DNA of 64,000 nucleotides, taken from Aquidulcibacter sp. Lineage in GTDB: Bacteria > Pseudomonadota > Alphaproteobacteria > Caulobacterales > Aquidulcibacteraceae. Shown here piece after piece: positions 34,478-43,767 of this stretch. The stretch is from the NCBI GenBank assembly GCA_027532555.1, contig JAPZTJ010000021.1, positions 62,001 to 126,000 of the forward strand. The letters are read 5' to 3'. Position numbers and translations under genes: made by a program. The notes below the pieces were generated by a model. The model saw nothing but the letters and a program-made list of their open reading frames with translations, searched no databases and was not told the DNA's origin. The first letter of the stretch is position 1. Each line of letters begins with the position of its first letter.

Positions 34478-34585
34478 CGGCTCGATCTTTGCTCCTGTGC
34501 CCACATATTGAACAAGTGTCTGCTAGCATGGAGGGCTTAAGCGGCGGTCAGGTCACTCGGGACAATTTTATTCGTATTGCCCAAC

Positions 34586-34612
34586 AAAAAACCCGACCAC
34601 ATGGGCCGGGTT
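34586..34612 (-). terminator. Rho-independent terminator of the Hpt gene
   Basis: On the minus strand AACCCGGCC pairs with GGTCGGGTT (9 bp with one G-U, loop CATGT), followed at once by a T-run. It comes 25 bases after the Hpt stop codon and separates it from the EAL-like gene. Confidence 0.85.
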
Positions 34613-34636
34613 CAAATACTTTGAAGAGATAGGGGG

Positions 34637-35131
34637 CTATTGCTGGCTTGCGGCATAGCGATTCACCTGTGTCTGCAACTCAATCAACAAGGCTTTGCCG
34701 ATTGGGTGGTCGCTGTCTTTGATGTTCTGCTTTACGGCTGCAATGATCGCGCCAACATGGGCAGCAATGATTTTGCGAGGTGCCTGCGCACGGCCTTCGG
34801 GACTATCAATCAACTTGCACAAAGACGCCGCAAATTGAGAAACAATTGGATAGCCGTAAGTAGTACCTAAACCTTTAAGGTCGTGGGCGCGACGGTAAAA
34901 TTCTTCGAGTTCATGTTCGCCAGAATCCGGCTTACTTACGATAGCATAAGCTGCCTCAAGCTTAGCGAGCTCATCATTGAGCCAGCCGCCAAATTGGTCG
35001 GACATAGATGCAAGAGCGGCTTCGGCCCGCGCAATCGCTGCAGCGTCAAACCCGCCAAGACGATTACCTAGTTTCGCTTTTAAACGATTAGGTGGCGAGA
35101 TAAATTCAACTTGGTCGTCTTGGCTTGCCAT
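34637..35131 (-). CDS. Stand-alone histidine phosphotransfer (Hpt) protein
   Basis: 164 residues without a kinase or receiver domain. The Hpt signature is FYRRAHDLKGLGTTYGY, with phospho-acceptor His83, followed by helices (SQFAASLCKLID, KIIAAHVGAIIAAVKQNI). Hpt proteins shuttle phosphate between receivers of a phosphorelay in the cytoplasm. The partners are not encoded nearby. GGAG six bases before ATG 35131 decides the start; the frame extends 13 codons upstream. The 45-residue helical N-terminal extension before the Hpt helices is not part of the basic domain. It is downstream of nadK on the same strand with a 128-bp gap. Confidence 0.85.
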   Translation of the reverse strand: MASQDDQVEFISPPNRLKAKLGNRLGGFDAAAIARAEAALASMSDQFGGWLNDELAKLEAAYAIVSKPDSGEHELEEFYRRAHDLKGLGTTYGYPIVSQFAASLCKLIDSPEGRAQAPRKIIAAHVGAIIAAVKQNIKDSDHPIGKALLIELQTQVNRYAASQQ

Positions 35132-35259
35132 CTTAAACTCCACTAACTCACAATATTTATCAAAGTGCATTTAATAGATTATGAAAGGCCAAGATTTGGG
35201 CTGCTGATTTGAGGCAAGTGCTGTTGGATAGTTGGCGTTGATTGAACAAACAGATTGAA

Positions 35260-36042
35260 TCACTGCGCAAATTGTTCCGCTAGCATGCGTTCATCAAGGG
35301 AGCGGTCTGGGTCAAACAACATCACCATGCTGCGTGAACGATCTTCCCGGATATTGACGCTGGCGACATTGCGGATTTCTTGACTGTCGGCAGATGCCGC
35401 AACTGGACGTAAATCAGCGTCGAGAACTTCGAACCTTACGTGCGATTCTCGCCGCAGCAATGCACCTCGCCACCGGCGTGGACGAAAGACACTAATGGGT
35501 GTCAATGCTAGCAAACCACATCCTAAAGGCAAAATGGGGCCGTGTGCGGAGAGATTGTAAGCGGTACTGCCAGCTGGTGTTGCTACCAGGACCCCGTCAC
35601 AAATGATCTCATTAAGGCGCTCTGCTTCATCAACCACAATCCGTAACCTAGCGGTCTGATGGGTTTGGCGTAACAGCGACACTTCGTTGATGGCAACATG
35701 GTCGTGAATCTGGCCATCCACTTGAACAGTAGACATACGCAAAGGATGGATAACGGAGGCTTTGGCCGCCGCGATCCGATCGGGTAGATCGCCCTCGCGA
35801 TAATCATTCATCAGAAAACCAATTGTGCCTTGGTTAAGGCCGAAAACAGGGATCCCGTCATCCATGTGACGCCTCAGGGTTTCCAGCATCAATCCATCGC
35901 CCCCAAGGGCCACAATGACATCCGCATCGCTTTCTTTGACCGAGCCATAAAGATGACGCATGCGCAGCATAGCTTCGCGCGCTTCGGGGCGAGCGCTGGC
36001 AACAAAAGCAATGCGTTCAAGGCGTCTGCGTGAAGGCGTCAT
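35260..36042 (-). CDS. nadK: NAD kinase
   Basis: 260 residues, normal for the bacterial enzyme. The ATP/NAD signatures are VIVALGGDGLMLETL with Asp49 of G-G-D-G, VAINEVSLLR (Asn119-Glu120), and the glycine-rich loop CDGVLVATPAGSTAYNLSAH. It phosphorylates NAD to NADP in the cytoplasm. It lies 65 bp after a DUF2336 gene on the same strand, so the two may share a transcript. Confidence 0.95.
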   Translation of the reverse strand: MTPSRRRLERIAFVASARPEAREAMLRMRHLYGSVKESDADVIVALGGDGLMLETLRRHMDDGIPVFGLNQGTIGFLMNDYREGDLPDRIAAAKASVIHPLRMSTVQVDGQIHDHVAINEVSLLRQTHQTARLRIVVDEAERLNEIICDGVLVATPAGSTAYNLSAHGPILPLGCGLLALTPISVFRPRRWRGALLRRESHVRFEVLDADLRPVAASADSQEIRNVASVNIREDRSRSMVMLFDPDRSLDERMLAEQFAQ

Positions 36043-36107
36043 GGACTCTATCCAACCAAAGTCTAACCAGTCCTCTAGAATGAGAAGACGGTACCTTCTA
36101 ACCTCTA

Positions 36108-37196
36108 TTAGTTGGTCATGCCTTTTGCAAAGGCAGTGCGCGCTGCGCCGGGGGAACAGCGCATCCAGACAAGCGCAACCGTGCGATCGTCACCGATGGT
36201 CCAAGGAATCGAACGTACTTCCAAAGTCTCGTAAATGGTTCGAACGATCGAGGAATCAAAGTTAGCGGCCCGCGCAGCAAGCGCGATGCTTTCGGTTTCG
36301 GCACTCGCCAGCTTTCGACTTACGCCAGCAACTGGCAACTCCAAAATGCGGGCAATGCCGCGCACAAAATGCTCGCGCTCTCCGCGCATCAAAGCTGCAA
36401 CCAAGAAACCAGGGGTTGGCTTTACATTGAGATTATGTGCGTTTCTGCGCACAGTCTCGATAACACGCTCTGGCATCGGATGGTGGAAGGCACTTTTCGT
36501 CGCTTTCGCAGCGGCTTCCGCTGTAGAATCTCCAACCACACTTACCAAACGGCTGGCAATACGCGGGGGTACGCGGGCTGTGATGAGATCGCGGGCTTCC
36601 GCGCCGGCTATGGCGAAGGCAGCAGCAACCAAGCTTGGCGGCAAGTCGTGGCGAGTAATGAGGGAATTGAGTGTGTCTGGTGTCTCAGAGAGCACGTTCA
36701 TAGCGTGCTCAAAATCGTGGGCGGCAATCCGGGCCGTTACATTTGCTGCCAAGTTGCTGAGGATATTCTTGTCTTCGGTCTCAATGAGACTTTGAGAAAC
36801 TAATTCGCCAATGCACGAGCGCTCCGCAATTGTCATGCGATGCTCAAACCCGCACGCCCTAACAACCTCCACCAAGATATCGTCATTGAGGATCGGGCAG
36901 AAAGCCAGTATCGGTTGCGCGATATCGAAAGAATCTAACGCCAGTTCTCGGACCAAATCGATCGGGGCCCAATCGGCCATGGCCAAGGTTGCCGAAAGCT
37001 TGATCCGCACTTCTTGCCGCGCAAAACTATAGAGTTTGACGAGGATATCGGAGAATAATGTCCGCTCCATCAAGCTGCATTCTTCGCCGGAATCGAGGAA
37101 TTGCGCAGCGGTAGCCGCAACCAATGCTTCGCGCGCTTCGCGCGAACTGTTTTCTGCGAGAGAAATGAGGGGATGGTTGGTGCTATTGTTTCCCAT
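36108..37196 (-). CDS. DUF2336 protein (copy 2)
   Basis: 362 residues, helical, no signal peptide. It resembles copy 1 at 32291-33439: EVRIKLSATLAMADWAPIDL and PILAFCPILNDDILVEVV correspond to blocks of copy 1, and LNVKPTPGFLVAALMRGER to its C-terminal block. The similarity is clear but distant, so this is an old paralogue rather than a recent duplication. ATG 37196 is taken as start, without a good ribosome site; a TTG at 37259 is the alternative. It heads a minus-strand series DUF2336, nadK, Hpt. Confidence 0.76.
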   Translation of the reverse strand: MGNNSTNHPLISLAENSSREAREALVAATAAQFLDSGEECSLMERTLFSDILVKLYSFARQEVRIKLSATLAMADWAPIDLVRELALDSFDIAQPILAFCPILNDDILVEVVRACGFEHRMTIAERSCIGELVSQSLIETEDKNILSNLAANVTARIAAHDFEHAMNVLSETPDTLNSLITRHDLPPSLVAAAFAIAGAEARDLITARVPPRIASRLVSVVGDSTAEAAAKATKSAFHHPMPERVIETVRRNAHNLNVKPTPGFLVAALMRGEREHFVRGIARILELPVAGVSRKLASAETESIALAARAANFDSSIVRTIYETLEVRSIPWTIGDDRTVALVWMRCSPGAARTAFAKGMTN

Positions 37197-37332
37197 TACG
37201 TTATGATGGGTAGGGTTGGTGTGGTTACCAGAGTGTAAATGGCATTTGTAGAAATGCAAAGTTTCTGCAGGTAACTTGACCGAAAGCTAAAGTGGGGCAA
37301 AAGTGCCGCCCCAACAGTGGAGGTAACGTCTG

Positions 37333-38178
37333 ATGAACGCACATAGCCAGAACACTAGCGCGCAAGGTGGTTCCGCTTTGCCCCCGGGGGCAGCCCCAGC
37401 TCTAACCGGTATGATGGCCAGCGTTGCCCCAATCTATGGCGAAAAAGTTGATGATGCGGAGTGGCGTGCGCGTGTCGATTGCGCGGCTCTTTACCGCTTG
37501 ATCGCGCTTTATGGCTGGGATGATATGATTTTTACGCACATCTCCCTGCGTTTGCCTGGTCCAGATCATCACTTCTTGATTAACCCCTACGGCTTTATGT
37601 TTGATGAGATCACCGCTTCTTCCTTGGTGAAAGTCGACCTCAATGGGAACGTCATTGAGCCTACGCCCTATTTCATCAATCCAGCAGGCTTTACCATTCA
37701 CTCGGCCATCCATGCCGCCCGTGAAGATGCGATGTGTGTCATCCATTGTCATAGCGATGCGGGTGTAGCTGTCAGTGCGCAGAAAGGCGGGCTATTGCCA
37801 ATTTCACAGACAGCCATGGCTTGCACCGCTGATCTTGCCTATCACGACTATGAAGGCGTTGCCCTCGACTTAGATGAGCGCGAGCGATTGGTGCATGACA
37901 TTGGCTCCAAGAATTTTATGTTGCTGCGTAATCACGGCACGTTGACGGTCGGTGAGTCTGCTGCTTCGGCCTTTATGCGAATGTTTTACTTAGAACGCGC
38001 TTGCAAGATGCAGGTCCTCGCCCAATCTGGCGGCGAACTTTTGACCTGTGATGAGGCGATGGAAGAGCGGGTGGGCCAGCAAGTCAAACCTGCATTCACT
38101 CAGGCACTTGGCGGAATGTTGGCGTGGCCGGGCCTGTTGCGCAAGGTGGCACGCCAATCTCCCGGGTTCAATACTTAG
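37333..38178 (+). CDS. Class II aldolase/adducin family protein
   Basis: 281 residues. The zinc-binding histidines of the fold are visible: two in CVIHCHSDAGVAV and one in LLRNHGTLTVGE. WDDMIFTHISLRLPGPDHHF and FLINPYGFMFDEITASSLVK are family blocks. Relatives split sugar phosphates such as fuculose phosphate, but many in this branch, with a 30-residue leader like MNAHSQNTSAQGG and no sugar genes nearby, have unknown substrates. GGAGG lies nine bases before the ATG. Confidence 0.86.
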   Translation: MNAHSQNTSAQGGSALPPGAAPALTGMMASVAPIYGEKVDDAEWRARVDCAALYRLIALYGWDDMIFTHISLRLPGPDHHFLINPYGFMFDEITASSLVKVDLNGNVIEPTPYFINPAGFTIHSAIHAAREDAMCVIHCHSDAGVAVSAQKGGLLPISQTAMACTADLAYHDYEGVALDLDERERLVHDIGSKNFMLLRNHGTLTVGESAASAFMRMFYLERACKMQVLAQSGGELLTCDEAMEERVGQQVKPAFTQALGGMLAWPGLLRKVARQSPGFNT

Positions 38179-38882
38179 ATCAATTTAGGCCTTTAGTTTG
38201 GCTGAGTTTTGGGTGGGTCGGGGTTGAACCGTCGGCCGCCTTTGCCGGGGCGTGGCTGCCGGCCCCGCAGCATGGCGTGTTGATTGCTAATTTAGTTGAA
38301 GTCAAAACCGCCCAAGCACAGTCTGGAACGTCGGTTGAGTTCTATGGAGAATATGGGCTGAAGCAAGGCTGGGCTATTGTTGTCGCTCCGTCACTCAGCT
38401 CAGCCGTTCAATCGCCGAGTGAATCATGGGTGTTGGACGAGGTGCAGGTGGGGGCACGTCGCAAAGTCTATGCCGGCGAAACTATTGCAATCTCAGCACA
38501 AATAAGTGGATTTTCTATTCCTCAAACGAAAAATCAAAGCGAACGGGCCTACGGAGTCGAAGCGCGACTTGCTGCTGGTAAAAGATTTGGAGAAAAGGGT
38601 TGGGTTAACATTGAAGCGGCCTCTCGAACCTGCGGAGACACTGGCATTGGCAGCCGGTTTGATGCCACGCTCGGGGTTAACATGTCTCGAAATCAACGCG
38701 TGATCGTGAAGGCTTTCGGGGATGGGAATGGTTGTACAAAGGCGATTGTCCGCACACAAATCAGTTATGTTCGACCCATTTCTGACAAATTAGCCTTAGA
38801 GTTCGGCTGGAGGCAGTCTTTGGATCAAAGCTCTGTTTCTGCAGACCGCGGCTTGGTCGTAGGCCTCTGGAAGAAATTCTGA
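38124..38882 (+). CDS. Putative outer-membrane beta-barrel protein
   Basis: Up to 252 residues from GTG 38124, which would overlap the previous gene by 55 bases; no ATG exists in the N-terminal part. A hydrophobic stretch PLVWLSFGWVGVEPSAAFA followed by GAWLPAPQHG looks like a signal peptide with cleavage after AFA. The rest alternates polar and hydrophobic residues (SVEFYGEYGLKQGWAIVVAP, YGVEARLAAGKRFG, LALEFGWRQSL) and ends in KKF, as barrel proteins do. I do not recognise a family. The start must be experimental; the true one may be a rare codon. Confidence 0.6.
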   Translation: MAGPVAQGGTPISRVQYLDQFRPLVWLSFGWVGVEPSAAFAGAWLPAPQHGVLIANLVEVKTAQAQSGTSVEFYGEYGLKQGWAIVVAPSLSSAVQSPSESWVLDEVQVGARRKVYAGETIAISAQISGFSIPQTKNQSERAYGVEARLAAGKRFGEKGWVNIEAASRTCGDTGIGSRFDATLGVNMSRNQRVIVKAFGDGNGCTKAIVRTQISYVRPISDKLALEFGWRQSLDQSSVSADRGLVVGLWKKF

Positions 38883-39079
38883 CTGGAAAGGCAAGCACCG
38901 CACTCTAAATTCTCGAGCGGCAAGCAGTGGCGGAGCACAGTCTGATGTTGAAGCGTTCATGTTGCGCCAGAAGCGATAAAAGTGCAGGTGCGTATAATGA
39001 CAAGGCGCTTATCGTCACACTAAGATTCTAACACCCAAGCCCTAACTTCCAAGAAAAGCCTGTCTCGGAGACACTCGTT

Positions 39080-40573
39080 TTGCCTGAATTTCTAAGACGA
39101 CATTTTTTCTTTGCGTTGGCGGGGGCGGCTTTTGTCGCCATGTTCGCGTTCGTCCTGCTCAAAGAAGTCGGCCTCTTCGGTAAGTCAAGCATGGGTGGCT
39201 CAACGGGAGCGTCTGCAAGCCAAGGCAAGGGCGGAGCCGGTAAAGGCGGGGCGCGGCCTGCAAATGTGACTTTGGCTAAAGCCGAAGTGCGTACGTTTTC
39301 AGATCGTGTTGAGATTCCTGGAACGGCTTTGGCCAATGAATCCATTACCGTAACGTCCAAGGTTCAAGATGTTGTCGACGAAGTGCGCTTTGAGAGCGGT
39401 CAAAATGTGGCGCGTGGCGCTATTCTAATTGTATTGGCGCGGACCGAGCAATCAGCCGACCTCGGCGGCGCTCGCAATGATGTCGCCGCTGCTTTTGATG
39501 ATGCGGACGGCGTCTATCAAGAAGCGGTGGCCGCGCGAGCTGAAGCAGATGCCGCCTTTAATGAAATCAACGCTGTCAGCCGTGACCTTGAAGCAGCGCG
39601 CGCGGGTATTGCAGAAGCCGAGGCGGTTCGCAGCGAGGCCAAGTTGAACTTTGACCGCGTGACCGCTTTGGCAGATCGAGGCTTTGCTTCAAAAGCGCGA
39701 CTAGACGCAGCACGTGCGCAAATGCAGTCAGCCGAGTCGCGTTTTCAAGTGGCTAAAGAACGTGCCGAAGGTGCCTCGCAACGGATCGAAACGCAAAAAG
39801 CACGGGCAAATGCGCTTACCAGCCGTGCTCAAAGCGTTGAGCAACGCGCTCAATCCTCACGGGCACGTGCTCAAAGTGTCGCGAGCCGGTCTAATTCCGC
39901 GCAGTCGCGCTTGTCTGATCGAATAATACGGGCACCATTCGCTGGTCGGATCGGATTGCGCAACGTTAGCCCCGGCCAATTGGCCCGCCCAGGCGATATC
40001 TTGGCAACCCTGGATGATATCTCGCAGATTAAGGTTGACTTTGACGTCCCAGAAACTCGGATCAACTCGCTTCAGGTGGGTACAGAGGTGGTGATCCGAT
40101 CAACGGCAATACCTGACCAGCTTTACAAAGCGACGGTGCGCTTTGTTGATACGCGCATCGATCCCAGATCGCGATCTATTCGGGCACGCGCCTATATTCC
40201 AAATAATGACGGCCGGTTGCGACCGGGCATGTTGATGAGCGTTGACTTGATGACGCCAGACCGGCGCATGCCGGCCGTGCCCGAAGTTGCGCTCTTAGAA
40301 GAAGGTAATGCGAGCTTTGTTTTCATTGCTCATAGCGATGGTAAGGATGGACAGAAAGCAAAACGCATTCCTGTCAGTATTGGGATGCGGCGTGATGGCT
40401 ATGCCGAAATCATCAGCGGCCTACCTGCCGATGCCATGGTGATCACCGAAGGCTTGGTTGGTTTGCGCGATGGCCAAGCCATTAAGCCTATTGGTGGCGG
40501 CGCACCGACGGCGAAGTCTGCCGATACCAAAGTGGCCCCTACGACCGCTAAGTCAGATGGGCGTGGCGGCTGA
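39080..40573 (+). CDS. RND efflux periplasmic adaptor (HlyD/MFP family)
   Basis: 497 residues from a TTG at 39080 with GGAG nine bases upstream; the first in-frame ATG would cut the membrane anchor (HFFFALAGAAFVAMFAFVLL). A lipoyl-like half (VDEVRFESGQNVARGAILIV), a long coiled-coil hairpin with Arg/Ala/Gln/Ser-rich repeats (about 150-275, for example RAQSVEQRAQSSRARAQSVA) and a beta-barrel part (IRAPFAGRIGLRNVSPGQLA) follow in order. It links the inner-membrane pump to an outer-membrane channel. It overlaps the permease gene by one base. No outer-membrane factor gene is adjacent. Confidence 0.92.
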   Translation: MPEFLRRHFFFALAGAAFVAMFAFVLLKEVGLFGKSSMGGSTGASASQGKGGAGKGGARPANVTLAKAEVRTFSDRVEIPGTALANESITVTSKVQDVVDEVRFESGQNVARGAILIVLARTEQSADLGGARNDVAAAFDDADGVYQEAVAARAEADAAFNEINAVSRDLEAARAGIAEAEAVRSEAKLNFDRVTALADRGFASKARLDAARAQMQSAESRFQVAKERAEGASQRIETQKARANALTSRAQSVEQRAQSSRARAQSVASRSNSAQSRLSDRIIRAPFAGRIGLRNVSPGQLARPGDILATLDDISQIKVDFDVPETRINSLQVGTEVVIRSTAIPDQLYKATVRFVDTRIDPRSRSIRARAYIPNNDGRLRPGMLMSVDLMTPDRRMPAVPEVALLEEGNASFVFIAHSDGKDGQKAKRIPVSIGMRRDGYAEIISGLPADAMVITEGLVGLRDGQAIKPIGGGAPTAKSADTKVAPTTAKSDGRGG

Positions 40574-43500
40574 TGTTTCTTGCTGACGTCTCAGTCAAGC
40601 GTCCAGTTCTGGCCACAGTGGCCAGCCTGCTGTTGATCGCCTTTGGCTTGATTGCTTTTCGTACATTGCCATTGCGTGAGCTGCCTGCGGTAGATCCCCC
40701 GATTGTCTCCATCACGACGCAGTATCGCGGAGCCTCGTCGGATATTGTTGAGACCCGGATCACCCAGATTATTGAAGACCAGCTGACGGGAATTGAAGGC
40801 CTCGCATCTATCCAAGCTTCGAGCCGGGACGGCCGTTCGTCCATCCGAGTGGAATTTAAGCTGTCCAGGAATTTGGACGAAGCGGCAAATGACGTGCGCG
40901 CCGCGGTCAGCCGTATTCAAAACCGCCTGCCGCAGGGCGTAGATCCGCCACAGGTGGAAAAGTCCGACGCTGACTCCGACCCCATCATGTTCCTAAATCT
41001 GGCGTCGAACAATTTGACGACAGCGCAATTGACGAGTTTTGCTGAGCGGACTTTGGTGGACCGCTTGAGCGCGATCGATGGGGTCGCCACAGTTCGTGTG
41101 TTTGGCGGTTTGCGCCAATCCATGCGGGTTTGGCTTGATACCGAAGCGCTTGCCGCAAGGGGGCTGACCCCTGACGATGTTGACGCTGCCTTGCGAGTTC
41201 AAAACGTAGAATTGCCAGCCGGAACTATTGAAGGCCAAGAGCGCGACTATACGATGCGGATTGCCCGCGGATATCGCACCGCTGAAGAGTTCCGGCGTAT
41301 GCCGATTGGGCGCAGTGGCGATGGGCGGGTTACCCGCTTGGAAGATGTCGCGCGTGTCGCCGTTGAACCTGAAGATGACCGTCGGATTTTCCGGGGCAAT
41401 GGCGTCAATCAGGTCGGGCTTGGCATTGTGCGCCAATCCAATGCCAATGCGCTTGAGGTCGCAAGAGCCATCCGAGCGCAAAACGATTTGATTGCTAAAA
41501 CCCTGCCAAAGGGGACAACAATCGTTGTCGCATTTGACTCAACAGTCTTTATCGAGCGCGCGATTTCCGGCGTTTGGACTACCATGGCCGAAGCGGTCGT
41601 TTTGGTAATCCTCGTGATCTTCTTGTTTTTGGGCTCGTTCCGCGCTGCTTTATTGCCTGCAGCGACCATCCCTGTTTGCTTGATCGCGACGTTTGGTGTT
41701 TTGGGCGTCTTTGGGTTCTCAATCAATCTGATCACACTCTTGGCATTGGTTCTCGCCATTGGTTTGGTTGTCGATGATTCTATTGTGGTTTTGGAAAACA
41801 TCCAGCGCCGGATTGATCAGGGTGAGCCTGCGCTAATTGCAGCGCAACGTGGTACCAACCAAGTTGCCTTTGCCGTGATCGCAACAACAGCGGTTTTGGT
41901 GTCCGTGTTCACGCCGCTTCTGTTTACGGGCGGTTTCGTGGGTCGCTTGTTTGTTGAGTTGGCGGTGACAATTGCCTCCGCTGTGACCATTTCTGCCTTT
42001 GTCGCCCTAACACTGACGCCCATGATGGGGTCACTTTTGTTACGTCCTGCGGACAAGTCCAACAAACTTTCGGCTTTCATCGACAAATCGTTTGACGCGG
42101 TGCGTGGGTCTTACGCAACTTCGGTAAAGGCCAGCTTGAAAGCCCCCAAGGTGGCCTTTGCGGTCATGGGCGTCGCGATCCTCGCTGCAGGTTTTTTTGC
42201 AACTAAGCTACCCAATGAGCTTATCCCCCTTGAAGACCGCGGCAACATCACCGTGCAATTCAGCGGGCCTGAAGGTGCAGGCTTTGCTTATACGCGTCAG
42301 ATCGTTGCCAAAATTGAACCGGTTCTAGCCGAGTATGTTAAAAGCGGTGAGGCGTCTCGGACTCTCGTCATTGCGCCCAACTTTCAAGACCAAGGCACTA
42401 ACCGCATGAATCGCGGGCTCAGTCGCGTTTTCCTCTCCGAATGGGGTACTCGCCGCGATGGCAATGAGATTGTCGATGAGCTCAATCGCAAACTAGCTGG
42501 CATACCTGGCGCGCAATTCCGTGCGTCCATGCAAAATGCTTTTTCAAGTGGTCGGGGCGGCGGAAATGATGGTGTAGCCATTGTTTTGGGCGGCAGCGAT
42601 TATCTGGAATTAGCAGCCGTTGCAGAAAAAATCGTCGCGAAAGGCCGCGCAAATGAGGGCTTTGCGCGCATTCGAATGAATTATGAGCCGATCTCGCCCA
42701 AGATTGAGATTGCCATAAATCGCGAGCGGGCAGCCGCGCTCGGCGTCTCAGTCCAGTCTATCGGCCGCACGTTGGAGGCCACCACAGGCTTACGCCGGGT
42801 TGGGACTTATCCCGCAGATGGCGAAGAGTATGATGTCATTTTGCAGGTCGATCGGCGCGAGCGTCAAAGCGTTGAAGCACTTGGCCGGATCTATGTGCGG
42901 TCCGATCGGACTGGGGAGCTTGTTCCCCTATCCAACCTTGTCACGACCAAGAATTTGGGCGGCACCGATGACTTGCCCCGCGTCAACAAATTGCGCGCGG
43001 TTACTATCATCGCCAACCTCAACAAAGGCTACTCCATCGGTGAGGCAGTCAAATGGCTGGAAGAAGCTGCGGCGGCGGATATGAAGCCGGATATGAAAAT
43101 TGATTACACCGGCCAATCGCAACAATTCAAAGAAGCCGGTTCCGCCATCGGCTTTGCGTTTGCTTTGGCGATTTTGATCGTGTTTCTAACCTTAGCTGCG
43201 CAGTTTGAAAGCTTCGTTCATCCCATAACCATTATGATCACAGTGCCTCTAGCCATTGCTGGGGGATTGTTCGGGCTCTATGCGGCGGGCTTTACACTCA
43301 ACATCTATTCCCAGATTGGTTTGATTATCCTTGTCGCCTTGGCGGCAAAGAACGGGATATTGATCGTTGAATTTGCCAACCAATTGCGTGATGAAGGTCG
43401 TTCTGTCCGTGACGCGATTGTCGAAGCTGCTAACTTGAGATTACGTCCGATTCTAATGACCTCTGTTGCTACGGTCGCAGGGGCCTTACCTTTGGCTTTG

Positions 43501-43713
43501 TCGACTGGGGCAGGCAGTGAAGCGCGGGCCAATATCGGGGTTGTGGTGGTGTTCGGTGTGTTGTGTGCAACGGCTTTGACGCTTTATGTTGTGCCCGTCG
43601 TTTACATGATGCTCGCCCGCTTTACCGGTAGTCCTGAAGCGCGGGCCAAGGCGATTGAGGACTTTGAACGTAACGAGACGCAGGCTCAGGCTCAGGCGGC
43701 GGCTGCCGAATAA
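40573..43713 (+). CDS. RND-family efflux permease (AcrB/MexF-like)
   Basis: 1046 residues, the usual size of a hydrophobe/amphiphile efflux RND pump. It has the first helix (PVLATVASLLLIAFGLIAF), two periplasmic porter regions, and two membrane bundles of six helices each (VVLVILVIFLFLGSFRAALL and later FALAILIVFLTLAAQFESF). LVLAIGLVVDDSIVVLENIQ carries the two Asp that relay protons. It expels drugs or toxic compounds using the proton gradient. It starts within the adaptor stop codon (TGATG), so the two are translated together. Substrates cannot be predicted. Confidence 0.95.
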   Translation: MFLADVSVKRPVLATVASLLLIAFGLIAFRTLPLRELPAVDPPIVSITTQYRGASSDIVETRITQIIEDQLTGIEGLASIQASSRDGRSSIRVEFKLSRNLDEAANDVRAAVSRIQNRLPQGVDPPQVEKSDADSDPIMFLNLASNNLTTAQLTSFAERTLVDRLSAIDGVATVRVFGGLRQSMRVWLDTEALAARGLTPDDVDAALRVQNVELPAGTIEGQERDYTMRIARGYRTAEEFRRMPIGRSGDGRVTRLEDVARVAVEPEDDRRIFRGNGVNQVGLGIVRQSNANALEVARAIRAQNDLIAKTLPKGTTIVVAFDSTVFIERAISGVWTTMAEAVVLVILVIFLFLGSFRAALLPAATIPVCLIATFGVLGVFGFSINLITLLALVLAIGLVVDDSIVVLENIQRRIDQGEPALIAAQRGTNQVAFAVIATTAVLVSVFTPLLFTGGFVGRLFVELAVTIASAVTISAFVALTLTPMMGSLLLRPADKSNKLSAFIDKSFDAVRGSYATSVKASLKAPKVAFAVMGVAILAAGFFATKLPNELIPLEDRGNITVQFSGPEGAGFAYTRQIVAKIEPVLAEYVKSGEASRTLVIAPNFQDQGTNRMNRGLSRVFLSEWGTRRDGNEIVDELNRKLAGIPGAQFRASMQNAFSSGRGGGNDGVAIVLGGSDYLELAAVAEKIVAKGRANEGFARIRMNYEPISPKIEIAINRERAAALGVSVQSIGRTLEATTGLRRVGTYPADGEEYDVILQVDRRERQSVEALGRIYVRSDRTGELVPLSNLVTTKNLGGTDDLPRVNKLRAVTIIANLNKGYSIGEAVKWLEEAAAADMKPDMKIDYTGQSQQFKEAGSAIGFAFALAILIVFLTLAAQFESFVHPITIMITVPLAIAGGLFGLYAAGFTLNIYSQIGLIILVALAAKNGILIVEFANQLRDEGRSVRDAIVEAANLRLRPILMTSVATVAGALPLALSTGAGSEARANIGVVVVFGVLCATALTLYVVPVVYMMLARFTGSPEARAKAIEDFERNETQAQAQAAAAE

Positions 43714-43767
43714 CTTGCCAAAAAAACAGCACTGGCGGGATTTGGCGGGTGGCGCTAAAATGCGGTT

